This document shows, in pieces, positions 45,424 through 53,637 of a stretch of 64,000 nucleotides of DNA; the first letter of the stretch is position 1, and each line of letters opens with the position of its first letter. The stretch spans positions 90,910-154,909 of the forward strand of contig JAEUJQ010000056.1 of assembly GCA_016793095.1 (NCBI GenBank). Reading direction: 5' to 3'. The stretch is from Myxococcaceae bacterium (GTDB lineage Bacteria; Myxococcota; Myxococcia; Myxococcales; Myxococcaceae). Below the pieces are notes generated by a model that ran no database searches, was not told the DNA's origin, and saw only the letters and a program-made list of their open reading frames with translations. The position numbers and the translations under genes were made by a program.

Positions 45424-47709
45424 TCAGCGGCGGCGACGGCCCAGGAGCATGAGGAGGCCGAAGAGGAGCGGCGCGCCGTCGACGCCCGCGCAGCCGCAGC
45501 CCATGTTCTTCGCGCCGATGCGGTCTCCCGGAGTCGTGGGTCCATCGACGCCGATGGTGTTGCTGCCCGCGCCGGTGCCTCCACCAGCGGCTGCGCTCCC
45601 GCCGCCTGAAGCGCCGCCGGCCGTGCCTGCGCTGCCGCCGCCCGTGCCTGCGTTGCCGCCGCCCGTGCCTGCGTTGCCGCCACCCGTGGTCGCGCTCCCG
45701 CCAGCCGCCGCGGCGCTGCCACCACCCATGCCCGCCGAGCCGCCTGCGTTTGCGGAGCCACCTGCCGCACCACCTGCCGCTGCGCCACCACCCGCGGCAC
45801 CGCCGCCGGCGCCCGGCAGGCAGAACCGCCCCTGCGGCAGGCCGGTGCAGATGGTGCCCGCGGGCGCGCACGTCTCCAGCTCGTCAGTGCCGCACGGCTC
45901 GTAGCAGTCGCCGTTGATGCAGCTCGTGCCCAGGCCGCAGTTGGCTTCGTCGCGCCACAAGGTGCAGCCCGTCGGCGCCACCTCGCACCGCTGGGGCCCC
46001 TTGTTGCCGCACCGCCGCGTCCCGTTCGGGCAGGCGTTCTGGCAGGGTGGAATGCACACGCCCAGGTCGCAGCGCTCGCCGCCGCCCACGTCGCACTGCG
46101 AGGTCTGCGCCCAGCCCGTGCAGCCGGTCGTCTGCAGCTGGCAGGTCTCGACGGCCCCGTTGGCGCCGCACCGCTTCGCCCCTTGCGTGCACGTCGTCGC
46201 GCACGCCACGCACGTGCCGCTGGCGCAGTACGCGTTCGCAGGGCAGCGCTGTGCCGGGCCCCACACCGGGCAGCTGTTCGCGTCGGTGCCGCAGGTCTCG
46301 ATGCCGTTGCCGTTGCAGCGCGTCGCGCCGTTGGTGCAGGAGGTGCCGCAGGTGCCGCAGGCCCCGCCCGAGCAGAACGTGCTGCAGGTCTGGCTCACGC
46401 TCCACGAGGTGCAGCCGCGCGCGTCGGCCACGCAGCGCTCGACGTTCTGCCCGACGCAGCGGGTCGCGCCAGCCGTGCAGGTCGCGTTGCACGAGGTGCA
46501 GGAGCCGTTGGTGCAGACGCTCCCCGACGCACACGTGCCCTGCACCCACTGCGTGCAGCCCGAGAGGATGCTCCACTGGCACTCCTCGATCCCCGTCGCG
46601 GTGCAGCGGCTCGCGCCCATCGTGCAGGCGGTGCAGCTGCCGCAGGTGCTGCCGTTGCAGACCTCTCCGTAGTTGCACGTCTTGACCGTGCGCCACTCGG
46701 TGCAGCCGCCCGCGCCCGTCACGCAGGTCCGCTCGGTGTTCGACGAGCATTGCAGGGCGCCCAGGGTGCACTGGTTGGTGCAGGCGACGCAGGAGCCGCC
46801 CGTGCACACGGACATCGGCGGGCAGGCGCTCGAGAACCAGTTGGTGCACTGCGTGGTGGTGTCGAGGCGGCACTCCTCGCGCTGGCCGTTCGCGCCGCAG
46901 CGGCTCGCCCCAGCGGTGCACGCGTTCTGGCAGCAGGTGCTCGTCGTCTGGGCGATCTGGTTGAGCGCGGTGGTGAGCGCCGTCTGGTTCGAGGCGACGT
47001 AGGCCGAGCTCGTCCCGCCGGCAGAGGCGATGGCGTCGAGCACGGCCTTGTTGTTGCCGCTCGTGAGCGCCTGGTCGAAGCCCACCACGTACGTCTTGAT
47101 GTTGAGCGCCCGCAGCGCCGCCGCCGCCGCGACCGTGCCCTGGTCGTCGAGGCAGTCCTTCGCGCCCAGGCCGCAGCACGACGAGGCGACGCACGTCGAG
47201 GTGTTGAGGCAGCCGGGCGTCGTGGTGGCGCACGTGGCCGGGTCGAGCGAGAGGTTGCAGTTCGGCAGCCCGTCGGTGATCAGCAGCACGTGCACCGGTG
47301 CGGTGGTGCTCAGCGACTGCAGGTACACGCGCGCTGCGTTCAGCGACGCGGCGGTGGGCGTGCCGCCTCCAGGCCCGGTGGCCGCGAAGGCCGACGCCAC
47401 CTGGCTCGGGGTGGCCGGGACGGGCTGCACCACGCCGCCCTGGGTGCAGGCGAAGGACGTCGAGGCGCCCGGGTACATCATCACGCCGTAGCGGAAGCGG
47501 TTGCCGAACTGCGCGGCCACCTGCGGCACCACCTGCGAGGCGATGGTCCACTTCGACGGGTTCGTCGTCGAGGCCGCGCCCCCCATCGGCGTCCCTGCCA
47601 TCGAGCCCGACTTGTCCTGGACGATGAAGAGCACCGGCAGCTCGGTGCAGGGCTGGGCCAGGGCTGCGGGAGCCAGCACCATCGCGCTGATCAGAAGAGC
47701 TCGCGTCAT
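45424..47709 (-). CDS. VWA-domain, cysteine-repeat protein with MYXO-CTERM anchor
   Basis: A 761-residue secreted protein. A signal peptide (MTRALLISAMVLAPAALAQ) precedes a von Willebrand A domain (~25-255) with the metal site DKSGS in FIVQDKSGSMAG and LITDGLPN. Then come about eight Cys-rich repeats of ~45 residues with the pattern CTxGAxRCxxxGxExC (for example CTAGATRCVGQNVERC, CTQGAKRCGANGAVETC). A Gly/Ala/Ser low-complexity linker follows (~640-720), and then a MYXO-CTERM tail GCGCAGVDG plus hydrophobic helix and RRRR. It is therefore probably sorted to the cell surface by the myxobacterial system. VWA domains usually mediate adhesion. The start at 47709 is chosen for the signal peptide. 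Confidence 0.88.
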   Translation of the reverse strand: MTRALLISAMVLAPAALAQPCTELPVLFIVQDKSGSMAGTPMGGAASTTNPSKWTIASQVVPQVAAQFGNRFRYGVMMYPGASTSFACTQGGVVQPVPATPSQVASAFAATGPGGGTPTAASLNAARVYLQSLSTTAPVHVLLITDGLPNCNLSLDPATCATTTPGCLNTSTCVASSCCGLGAKDCLDDQGTVAAAAALRALNIKTYVVGFDQALTSGNNKAVLDAIASAGGTSSAYVASNQTALTTALNQIAQTTSTCCQNACTAGASRCGANGQREECRLDTTTQCTNWFSSACPPMSVCTGGSCVACTNQCTLGALQCSSNTERTCVTGAGGCTEWRTVKTCNYGEVCNGSTCGSCTACTMGASRCTATGIEECQWSILSGCTQWVQGTCASGSVCTNGSCTSCNATCTAGATRCVGQNVERCVADARGCTSWSVSQTCSTFCSGGACGTCGTSCTNGATRCNGNGIETCGTDANSCPVWGPAQRCPANAYCASGTCVACATTCTQGAKRCGANGAVETCQLQTTGCTGWAQTSQCDVGGGERCDLGVCIPPCQNACPNGTRRCGNKGPQRCEVAPTGCTLWRDEANCGLGTSCINGDCYEPCGTDELETCAPAGTICTGLPQGRFCLPGAGGGAAGGGAAAGGAAGGSANAGGSAGMGGGSAAAAGGSATTGGGNAGTGGGNAGTGGGSAGTAGGASGGGSAAAGGGTGAGSNTIGVDGPTTPGDRIGAKNMGCGCAGVDGAPLLFGLLMLLGRRRR

Positions 47710-47822
47710 GACGGAGATGGTATCGCCAGTGCTCACCTGTTTGGTGCGTAACCTATCGAATACAGACCGATATTCTCAAATCCCAAGAGAGAAAGGCCGC
47801 CTTCGATGGATACTCGGCGTCC
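47710..47822. promoter_or_regulatory. Divergent promoter region, AT-rich core
   Basis: The 113 bp between the VWA protein gene and the GAF sensor kinase contain an unusually AT-rich stretch for this genome (47750-47790, including CGATATTCTCAAATCCCAAG), the likely promoter core for one or both genes. Confidence 0.35.
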
Positions 47823-49625
47823 GTGCCTCAACCGCCTTTACAGCATGAGGACCTGGCGCAAGCGCTGATGCGGCTCGCGTCTGCTGTGCAGCGGGCGAAC
47901 GGACTCGAGGAAGCGCTGGCGGTTGGAGGCGCGGGCCTCGAGGCGCTCGGCTGCGACGTGGCGGTCGTGCAGTTGGCTGGCGATCACTACCAGCTGCGCT
48001 TTCTCAGCCACCGGTTGGGGTCGCTCGCGCACCTCGTGCCGAGCGGCGGCGCGTCGGTGAAGGCCAGCGATCCGCTGGTGGTCATGGCGTCGGGTGACGA
48101 CGCGGTGCTGGTCGAGGGCGTGCGCGAGCTGTCCGTTGCCTGGCTGCGCACGCAGGGCCTGCGAGGAGACGCCAGCGAGCTGGAGCCCGTGCGCGACCGC
48201 GCCGTCGTCGTCCCGCTCGCGGTCGAGAGCGATGCCTGGGGCGTCATCATCGTCATGCACGACGACCTGCTCGCGAGCGACGTGGCGCCGCTCGGGCTCT
48301 TCGGGCTGCAGCTGGGCAGCTGCCTGGGCCTGTTGGCGCGCGGCGATCGACGGACGGCTGAGCTCGAGCTGGTCCACCGGCTCGCGGTGGCGTCGATCCG
48401 CACCGACCTCGAGAAGTTGACGAAGGACGCGCTCGAGGCCGCGTGTCGCACGACCAGCTCAGACGCCGGCGCGATGCACCGGTTCGACCGCGAGGCCGAG
48501 CGCTTCGTGCTCCTGGGTGACGCCTTCGGGTACCAGGGCCCGCTCGCGGACGCCTGGCGGACCTTCACGCTCCCCGAAGTGCCGGCGACGGGCGCACCGC
48601 AGTCGATGTCGGTGCGCACGCTGCCGGTGGCCGCGGAGTCGGTGCTGGCCGAGGGCTTCGAGCACGCCGCCCTCGTCCCGCTGACGCTCGAGGAGCAGTG
48701 GGTGGGGTACCTGAGCCTCTTCCGACGGGGCCCCCGGCCCTACTCGGCGAGCGAGCTGCGCAGCGCCGAGATCCTGGGGCTGCAGATGGCCTCGGTGCTC
48801 GATCGCCAGCGCCTCTTCCAGGACTCGCAGCGGCTCTACGCCGATCTCAAGGCGAGCTACGACGAGCTCGCGCGCGCGCAGGCCGAGCTGGTGCGGCACG
48901 AGCGGCTGGCCGCCCTCGGTGAGCTCGCGGCGGTGATGGCCCACGAGGTGCGCAACCCGCTCGGCGTCATCTTCAACTCGCTGGCGACGCTCAAGCGGCT
49001 CACCCGACCGACGGGCGACGCCGAGATGTTGCTGAACATGGTGGGCGAGGAGGCCGATCGGCTCAACCGCATCGTCGCCGACCTGCTCGACTTCGCGCGG
49101 CCCTACGAGCTGGTGAAGAAGCCCATCGCCATCGAGCCCTTCATCGCTGGCGCGGTGGACGCCGCGACCCAGACGCTCCAGGCCTCCGTCCCGGTCAGGG
49201 TGGTGACGTCGTTCGAGAGAGAGCTGCCGCCCTTCCCGGTGGACGCGCACCTGATGCGACAGGCGCTCATCAACCTCGTCGTCAACGCCGCGCAGGCGAT
49301 GCCGCGCGGAGGGCTCGTCACCGTCACGGCTCGCGTCGAGCGCGTCGGCGCGTCCCCGTGGCTCGTGATCGAGGTCTGCGACGAGGGGCTCGGCCTGAGC
49401 GCTCGCGCGACGGAGAAGATCTTTCAGCCCTTCTTCACCACGAAGGCGACGGGCACGGGCCTGGGGCTCGCGGTGGTGAAGCGCATCGTCGAGAGCCACG
49501 GTGGTGAGGTGACGGCGCGGGCCAACCCCACCCGGGGGACGACCTTCGTGGTGCGCCTGCCCGGTGGGAGCGATCGAGAGGGCGTGACGACGCCCCCGAG
49601 GCCCTCGCCAGCCGCGCTTCGCTGA
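47823..49625 (+). CDS. GAF-domain sensor histidine kinase
   Basis: A 600-residue soluble kinase. Two GAF-like domains fill ~10-175 and ~180-330. A short coiled coil precedes the HisKA domain with His374 in VMAHEVRNPLGVIFNS. The ATPase domain has INLVVNAAQAMPRGG, CDEGLGLS, FFTTKATGTGLGLAVVKRIVESHGG. There is no receiver and no membrane segment, so a partner response regulator must lie elsewhere. The start is a GTG (MPQPPLQHED). No SD is obvious, and an ATG lies 45 bases downstream. The C-terminal tail (DREGVTTPPRPSPAALR) is unstructured. Confidence 0.9.
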   Translation: MPQPPLQHEDLAQALMRLASAVQRANGLEEALAVGGAGLEALGCDVAVVQLAGDHYQLRFLSHRLGSLAHLVPSGGASVKASDPLVVMASGDDAVLVEGVRELSVAWLRTQGLRGDASELEPVRDRAVVVPLAVESDAWGVIIVMHDDLLASDVAPLGLFGLQLGSCLGLLARGDRRTAELELVHRLAVASIRTDLEKLTKDALEAACRTTSSDAGAMHRFDREAERFVLLGDAFGYQGPLADAWRTFTLPEVPATGAPQSMSVRTLPVAAESVLAEGFEHAALVPLTLEEQWVGYLSLFRRGPRPYSASELRSAEILGLQMASVLDRQRLFQDSQRLYADLKASYDELARAQAELVRHERLAALGELAAVMAHEVRNPLGVIFNSLATLKRLTRPTGDAEMLLNMVGEEADRLNRIVADLLDFARPYELVKKPIAIEPFIAGAVDAATQTLQASVPVRVVTSFERELPPFPVDAHLMRQALINLVVNAAQAMPRGGLVTVTARVERVGASPWLVIEVCDEGLGLSARATEKIFQPFFTTKATGTGLGLAVVKRIVESHGGEVTARANPTRGTTFVVRLPGGSDREGVTTPPRPSPAALR

Positions 49626-49634
49626 GGCGTCGGG

Positions 49635-50744
49635 TCACGAAGCCAGGGCCGAGGGCCCCTCGTCGTCGAAGGGCGTCGCCACGACGCCGTCACCAGGCCG
49701 CCAGCCGTCGGGGAAGAAGCGCAGGTTGCGCTGCAGGCTGTTGAGCAGCTCGAACCACATGCGCTTCTCGTCGCCCGTGAGGCAGGCCCGCTCGAAGAGG
49801 CGCTGGTTGAACTTCGGCATGAACTCGTTCTTCGCGTGCTCGATGCCCGTGACGCCGTCGAAGTGCGCGTCGATGCAGGCGGCGAGGGTGGCTGGGTCCA
49901 CCGTCGAGAGCGACGTCATTCGCGGCACCATCGCGTGCGACATGCGCCGCTCCTGGCTCGTGGTGACGCGGTCCGAGAACGTGTAGCGCACGACGGCGCG
50001 CTGCATCGCGTGGTTGGCCGCTTCGTAGAGGGCGCTCTGGGCGCGGCGGCGGTGGAGCAGCTCGTACCCGCACGCGGCCATCATGCGCGAGACCGCCATG
50101 TGCCGGTTCTCGTCCACGGTGTGCAGCATCGACAGCTTCGTCAGCGGCGCGCTGCCCTCGTCGAACGACGCCACGCGGGTCTCGAAGGCCTTGCCCATGT
50201 GGTTCACCAGCCCGCGGCCGAAGTAGTACGTCACCACGAAGTCGGCGCCGAAGACGCGAGTGAGGAAGCGGACGAATGGCTTCGACACGAACAGCGGCCG
50301 CAGGGGCTTCACGGGCATGCTGGCGGCGACGAAGCCATGACGCGCCTGCACGGCCTGGAAGATGGCGCCAAAGGCCTCGATGTGGTCGAGCTCCTCGTGC
50401 GTCTCGAGGCGCAGCAGGTTGGCGAGCTCGGGCTCGAGCGGCTCGATGAGGTCGGCCACCACCTGGTTCGAGCACACGACGAAGCGCTCTCCGTCGCCGA
50501 TGCGGAAGTACATCATCGCGTACGTCCAGTGGTTGAGCGCGAGGCGTTGCTCGTCGGTGAACGACCCCCAGTACGGCGTGTGGAAGCCGAGGCTCATGTC
50601 CCAGGGGACGAGGGGCCGGTCGTCGAGGGCGCGCCGCCAGTCGATGCCCCCGAGGTAGACCGCGAGCTGCTGGCCGTGCGGGTTCGAGAGGCGCCGCTTC
50701 GCGAAGGCCCTCAGGCGCTCGAGCTCCTCGTGGGCGAAGGACAT
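49635..50744 (-). CDS. AurF-like diiron oxygenase
   Basis: A 369-residue protein of the AurF family (p-aminobenzoate N-oxygenase-like, PF11583). The metal-ligand pattern is visible: EELDH at residues 117-121, and HTVDENRH with His207, Glu211 and His214, matching the HxxxExxH arrangement of AurF. Family members N-oxygenate arylamines or act in secondary metabolism with a diiron centre. No biosynthetic gene cluster is next to it. It lies 5 bp after the FHA gene on the same strand, so the two are probably one operon. The substrate is unknown. Confidence 0.82.
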   Translation of the reverse strand: MSFAHEELERLRAFAKRRLSNPHGQQLAVYLGGIDWRRALDDRPLVPWDMSLGFHTPYWGSFTDEQRLALNHWTYAMMYFRIGDGERFVVCSNQVVADLIEPLEPELANLLRLETHEELDHIEAFGAIFQAVQARHGFVAASMPVKPLRPLFVSKPFVRFLTRVFGADFVVTYYFGRGLVNHMGKAFETRVASFDEGSAPLTKLSMLHTVDENRHMAVSRMMAACGYELLHRRRAQSALYEAANHAMQRAVVRYTFSDRVTTSQERRMSHAMVPRMTSLSTVDPATLAACIDAHFDGVTGIEHAKNEFMPKFNQRLFERACLTGDEKRMWFELLNSLQRNLRFFPDGWRPGDGVVATPFDDEGPSALAS

Positions 50745-50749
50745 GAGCG

Positions 50750-51295
50750 TCAGGACACGGCCCGGGAGAGCGGGCTGGCGCGGAGCCAGTCGCAGAACGC
50801 AGCGGCGTCGTAGAAGACGAGGTGGGCGTCGCCGAGCGAGAGCCTGTCGCGAGGCGAGAGCACCACCGCCGACCCCGGGGCCAGCGCTGCCTCGCGAACC
50901 CGCGTCGTGCCTGCTGTCGGGAGCGTCGCCAGGGTCCAGCCCGCGGCGGACAGCTCGAGGCGCGCGTGGAGCCGCGAGACGGAGAGATCGCTGACGACGA
51001 GGTCGTTCTCGAGCGCACGCCCGATGCGAACGACGGCGCCGGGCGCGGCCTTGAGCGCGAAGCAGATGGCGTCGCCGACCAGCGGCGGGCCGGGCGGGGG
51101 CGCCTCACCTGAGGGGTGCTTCGTGTCGGCGATGGACACGTCGATGGACGGCCTTTGCACCGACGAGGGCCCCAGCGTCCACACGAGCCACGCGTGGGGG
51201 TACCTCCCGACGAACCGTTGCGTCTCCACCAGGGCCAGTTGGCGCGCCAACAGCGACTGGTTGAAAGCAGTCAATCGACCGGAGGACTCCGACAT
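50750..51295 (-). CDS. FHA domain-containing protein
   Basis: A 181-residue protein with a C-terminal FHA domain (~95-175). The phosphothreonine-binding loop features are VRIGRALENDLVVSDLSVSRLHARLEL. The N-terminal ~80 residues have no recognised domain. FHA domains bind phospho-threonine, so the protein likely reads output from a Ser/Thr kinase. A kinase-like gene starts only 59 bp away on the opposite strand. The start at 51295 (MSESSGRL) is chosen over the longer frame. It sits directly upstream of the AurF-like gene. Confidence 0.85.
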   Translation of the reverse strand: MSESSGRLTAFNQSLLARQLALVETQRFVGRYPHAWLVWTLGPSSVQRPSIDVSIADTKHPSGEAPPPGPPLVGDAICFALKAAPGAVVRIGRALENDLVVSDLSVSRLHARLELSAAGWTLATLPTAGTTRVREAALAPGSAVVLSPRDRLSLGDAHLVFYDAAAFCDWLRASPLSRAVS

Positions 51296-51354
51296 GAGCC
51301 GAGCTTCTACCACCCCCCACGCGCTGCACTTCAAGGGCGTCAGCCGGGTCTAGG

Positions 51355-53568
51355 ATGCGCCGCCCCATGGTCTGTCCGCTCTGCCAGCGCGAGCATGACG
51401 AAGCGGCGGGTTGCCCCGCACCGTCAGCGCCGTTGCCGCGGCACGGGGGCGTCAGCGCGGCCGGCTACCAGCTCGTCCGGGAGCTGGGCCGTGGGTCGGC
51501 TGGCATCGTCTATCTCGCCGAGCATGGCGCCACGGGCCTGCCCGTCGCCATCAAGCTGCTGCCCCCGGAGCTCGTCACCGACCCGGCCCAGGCGCGGCGC
51601 TTCGCCATCGAGGCGCGCTGCACCAACCGCATCGTGCACGACGCGGTCGTCAACGTGTTCGACTTCAACGACGAGGACGCCGACGGCCCCTGGCTGGTGA
51701 TGGAGTACCTCCAGGGAGTGACGCTCGGTGAGGTCGCCACGCGCGGCCCTGGGTTGCCTGAGGCGCTCGCGCTCCTCGAACAGCTCGCCTCGGTGCTCGA
51801 CGCTGCGCACGCCGTCGGCATCGTTCACGGTGGGCTGGTGCCGGGCAAGGTGATGGTGGTGGACGGGAATGGACGGGGGCGGCAGGTGAAGGTGCTGCCC
51901 TTTGGCGTCGATGCAGGCGCGGTGGACCCAGCCGACGTGCCGTTCGCGCGGCTCGGCGAACCGGACTGGCGTGCACCGGAGCAGACGCGCGGGGCGCCCG
52001 CACACCGCCACGCAGACCTCTACTCGCTGGGCTGTCTCGCCTACCTCCTGATGACAGGCCGGCCTCCCTTCGCGGCGTTGTCACCGGATGCGTTGGCGCG
52101 CGCGCACGCGGAGGTGATCCCCGAGGCGCCACACCGGGTGAAGCGCAGCCTGGCCCCAGCGGTCTCCGAGGCGTTGCTGCGCGCCCTCGAGAAAGACCCC
52201 GCCCGGCGGTATGCCTCGGCGTCACAGTTCGTCGAGGCGCTCCGCGACGCGTTCGTCCAGCCGTTCGTCCAGCCACCGTCGAACAGACCGCGAGCGGCAG
52301 GCCCGGGCGCCGGTGGCCTCGCGGAGGGCTTCGTCGTTCGTGACTCACCAGCCCCCGTCGCCAGCCAGGCCGCCGCAGGGGTGGGGCGGCCGGTGAGCGG
52401 TGGAGCCGGTGGTCTGGCCGAAGGCTTCGTCGTTCGTGACTCACCAGCCCTCGTCCCCGGCCAGGCCGCCGCAGGGATGGGGCGGCCGGGCTCAGCCCCG
52501 GTGAGCGGTGGAGCCGGTGGCCTCGCGGAGGGCATCGTCGTTCGTGACTCACCAGCCCCGGCGTCGGGCGAGGGCAGGCCACAGCGCCCGAGCGGCGTCA
52601 CCGGTGGCCCCAGCGTGGTGCGCGAGGAGCCGGTGCGGCCGTCGCAGGTCGTGGCTCCTGTCGCGAGCTCGCCGAGCCCGGTGCCGGGCGGTGCTTCGCC
52701 TGCGGGCCTGGTGTTGCGAGTCACCGTCAGCGACGCGAGCGGCCGGTCGCTGGGCCAGTTCGCCTGCGCGAGCGTGACGCGACAGGGTGGGGTGGTGTGC
52801 TCGGACACCGTTCGCCCGCCGCTCCTCGAGACGGTGAGGCTCGTCTTCGACGACCTCGACAGCCTCTCGTGTGACGCCAGGGTGGTGCAGCACATCAGCG
52901 TCGAGCAGGCGGCGCTGTGGAAGATGTCCCCCGGCTTCAGCGTGCAGTTCGACGGGCTCTCGCCTGAGCAGCGCGCGCAGATCGAAGCAGGCCACGCAGG
53001 GGTGCTCGGCCCCGAGACGCCGTCGCAGGTCCTCCGTCGGCCCGACGACACCGTCGCCAACGACGTCCTGAGGCGGTTCTCTGCCGAGGCGGCGAAGGAC
53101 GCGTACTCCCTGCTGGGCCTGTCAAAGGCCTCGCCCTTCGACGCGATTCGCGATCGGCTTCGCGAGGCGCGGCGTGCGCTCGAGGGGCTCAGGCACCGGC
53201 CGCTCTCGGTGGCGCAGCTCGAGGCGCTCGAGGCAGCGCGGGGACGGCTGGAGCTGCTGGGCGGGCAGGTGAGCGAGCCACTCGACCGTCTCGAGTACGA
53301 CGCCGGACGCGGCAACTTCGAAGGGGTGGCCCGGTGCATCGGCGCGGGTGTGCCCATCGCCGAGGTGGAGGCGGCGCGGGCGAGGTTCCTCGAGGCGCAC
53401 CCCGGCCTCGACACGAAGAGCCGCGAGCGGCTCAACGAGGGGCAGAGGCTCGAGGCGGCTGGCGAGAAGCGTCGCGCCCTCGAGGTGTATTCGGCGGCGT
53501 TGATCAGCGACCCACTGCACGTCGGGCTTCAGCAGCGGTATTGGGCCGTTCGGCGACAGCTCGGGTGA
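51355..53568 (+). CDS. Zinc-ribbon/Ser-Thr pseudokinase with tandem repeats
   Basis: A 737-residue kinase-fold protein. An N-terminal zinc ribbon (CPLC ... AAGC) is followed by a kinase domain (~38-300). The ATP-binding parts are kept (GRGSAGIVYLAE, Lys67, Glu86, APE at 207-209), but HRDxKxxN has become HGGLVPGKV (158-166) and DFG has become PFG (182-184). Both catalytic aspartates are therefore missing and it is probably inactive. Residues ~320-415 hold three repeats of GGLAEGFVVRDSPA type. A PilZ-like domain (~450-550) and a J-domain-like helix pair (~580-620, YSLLGLSKASPFDAIRDRL) follow, with a TPR-like end. ATG at 51367 is an alternative start. Confidence 0.8.
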   Translation: MRRPMVCPLCQREHDEAAGCPAPSAPLPRHGGVSAAGYQLVRELGRGSAGIVYLAEHGATGLPVAIKLLPPELVTDPAQARRFAIEARCTNRIVHDAVVNVFDFNDEDADGPWLVMEYLQGVTLGEVATRGPGLPEALALLEQLASVLDAAHAVGIVHGGLVPGKVMVVDGNGRGRQVKVLPFGVDAGAVDPADVPFARLGEPDWRAPEQTRGAPAHRHADLYSLGCLAYLLMTGRPPFAALSPDALARAHAEVIPEAPHRVKRSLAPAVSEALLRALEKDPARRYASASQFVEALRDAFVQPFVQPPSNRPRAAGPGAGGLAEGFVVRDSPAPVASQAAAGVGRPVSGGAGGLAEGFVVRDSPALVPGQAAAGMGRPGSAPVSGGAGGLAEGIVVRDSPAPASGEGRPQRPSGVTGGPSVVREEPVRPSQVVAPVASSPSPVPGGASPAGLVLRVTVSDASGRSLGQFACASVTRQGGVVCSDTVRPPLLETVRLVFDDLDSLSCDARVVQHISVEQAALWKMSPGFSVQFDGLSPEQRAQIEAGHAGVLGPETPSQVLRRPDDTVANDVLRRFSAEAAKDAYSLLGLSKASPFDAIRDRLREARRALEGLRHRPLSVAQLEALEAARGRLELLGGQVSEPLDRLEYDAGRGNFEGVARCIGAGVPIAEVEAARARFLEAHPGLDTKSRERLNEGQRLEAAGEKRRALEVYSAALISDPLHVGLQQRYWAVRRQLG
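52311..52560. repeat. Three in-frame coding repeats of 96-108 bp
   Basis: Units beginning CGGTGG (52311, 52407, 52515) code GGLAEGFVVRDSPAPV, GGLAEGFVVRDSPALV and GGLAEGIVVRDSPAPA with similar Ala/Gly/Pro spacers. Nucleotide identity between units is high, pointing to recent duplication. Confidence 0.8.
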
Positions 53569-53637
53569 CCGTCCCGCCGTCAGCACCCGCCCCACGAGAG
53601 CGCTGCGCCCGTCGCGTGGTCACGCAGCAGTACGCCA

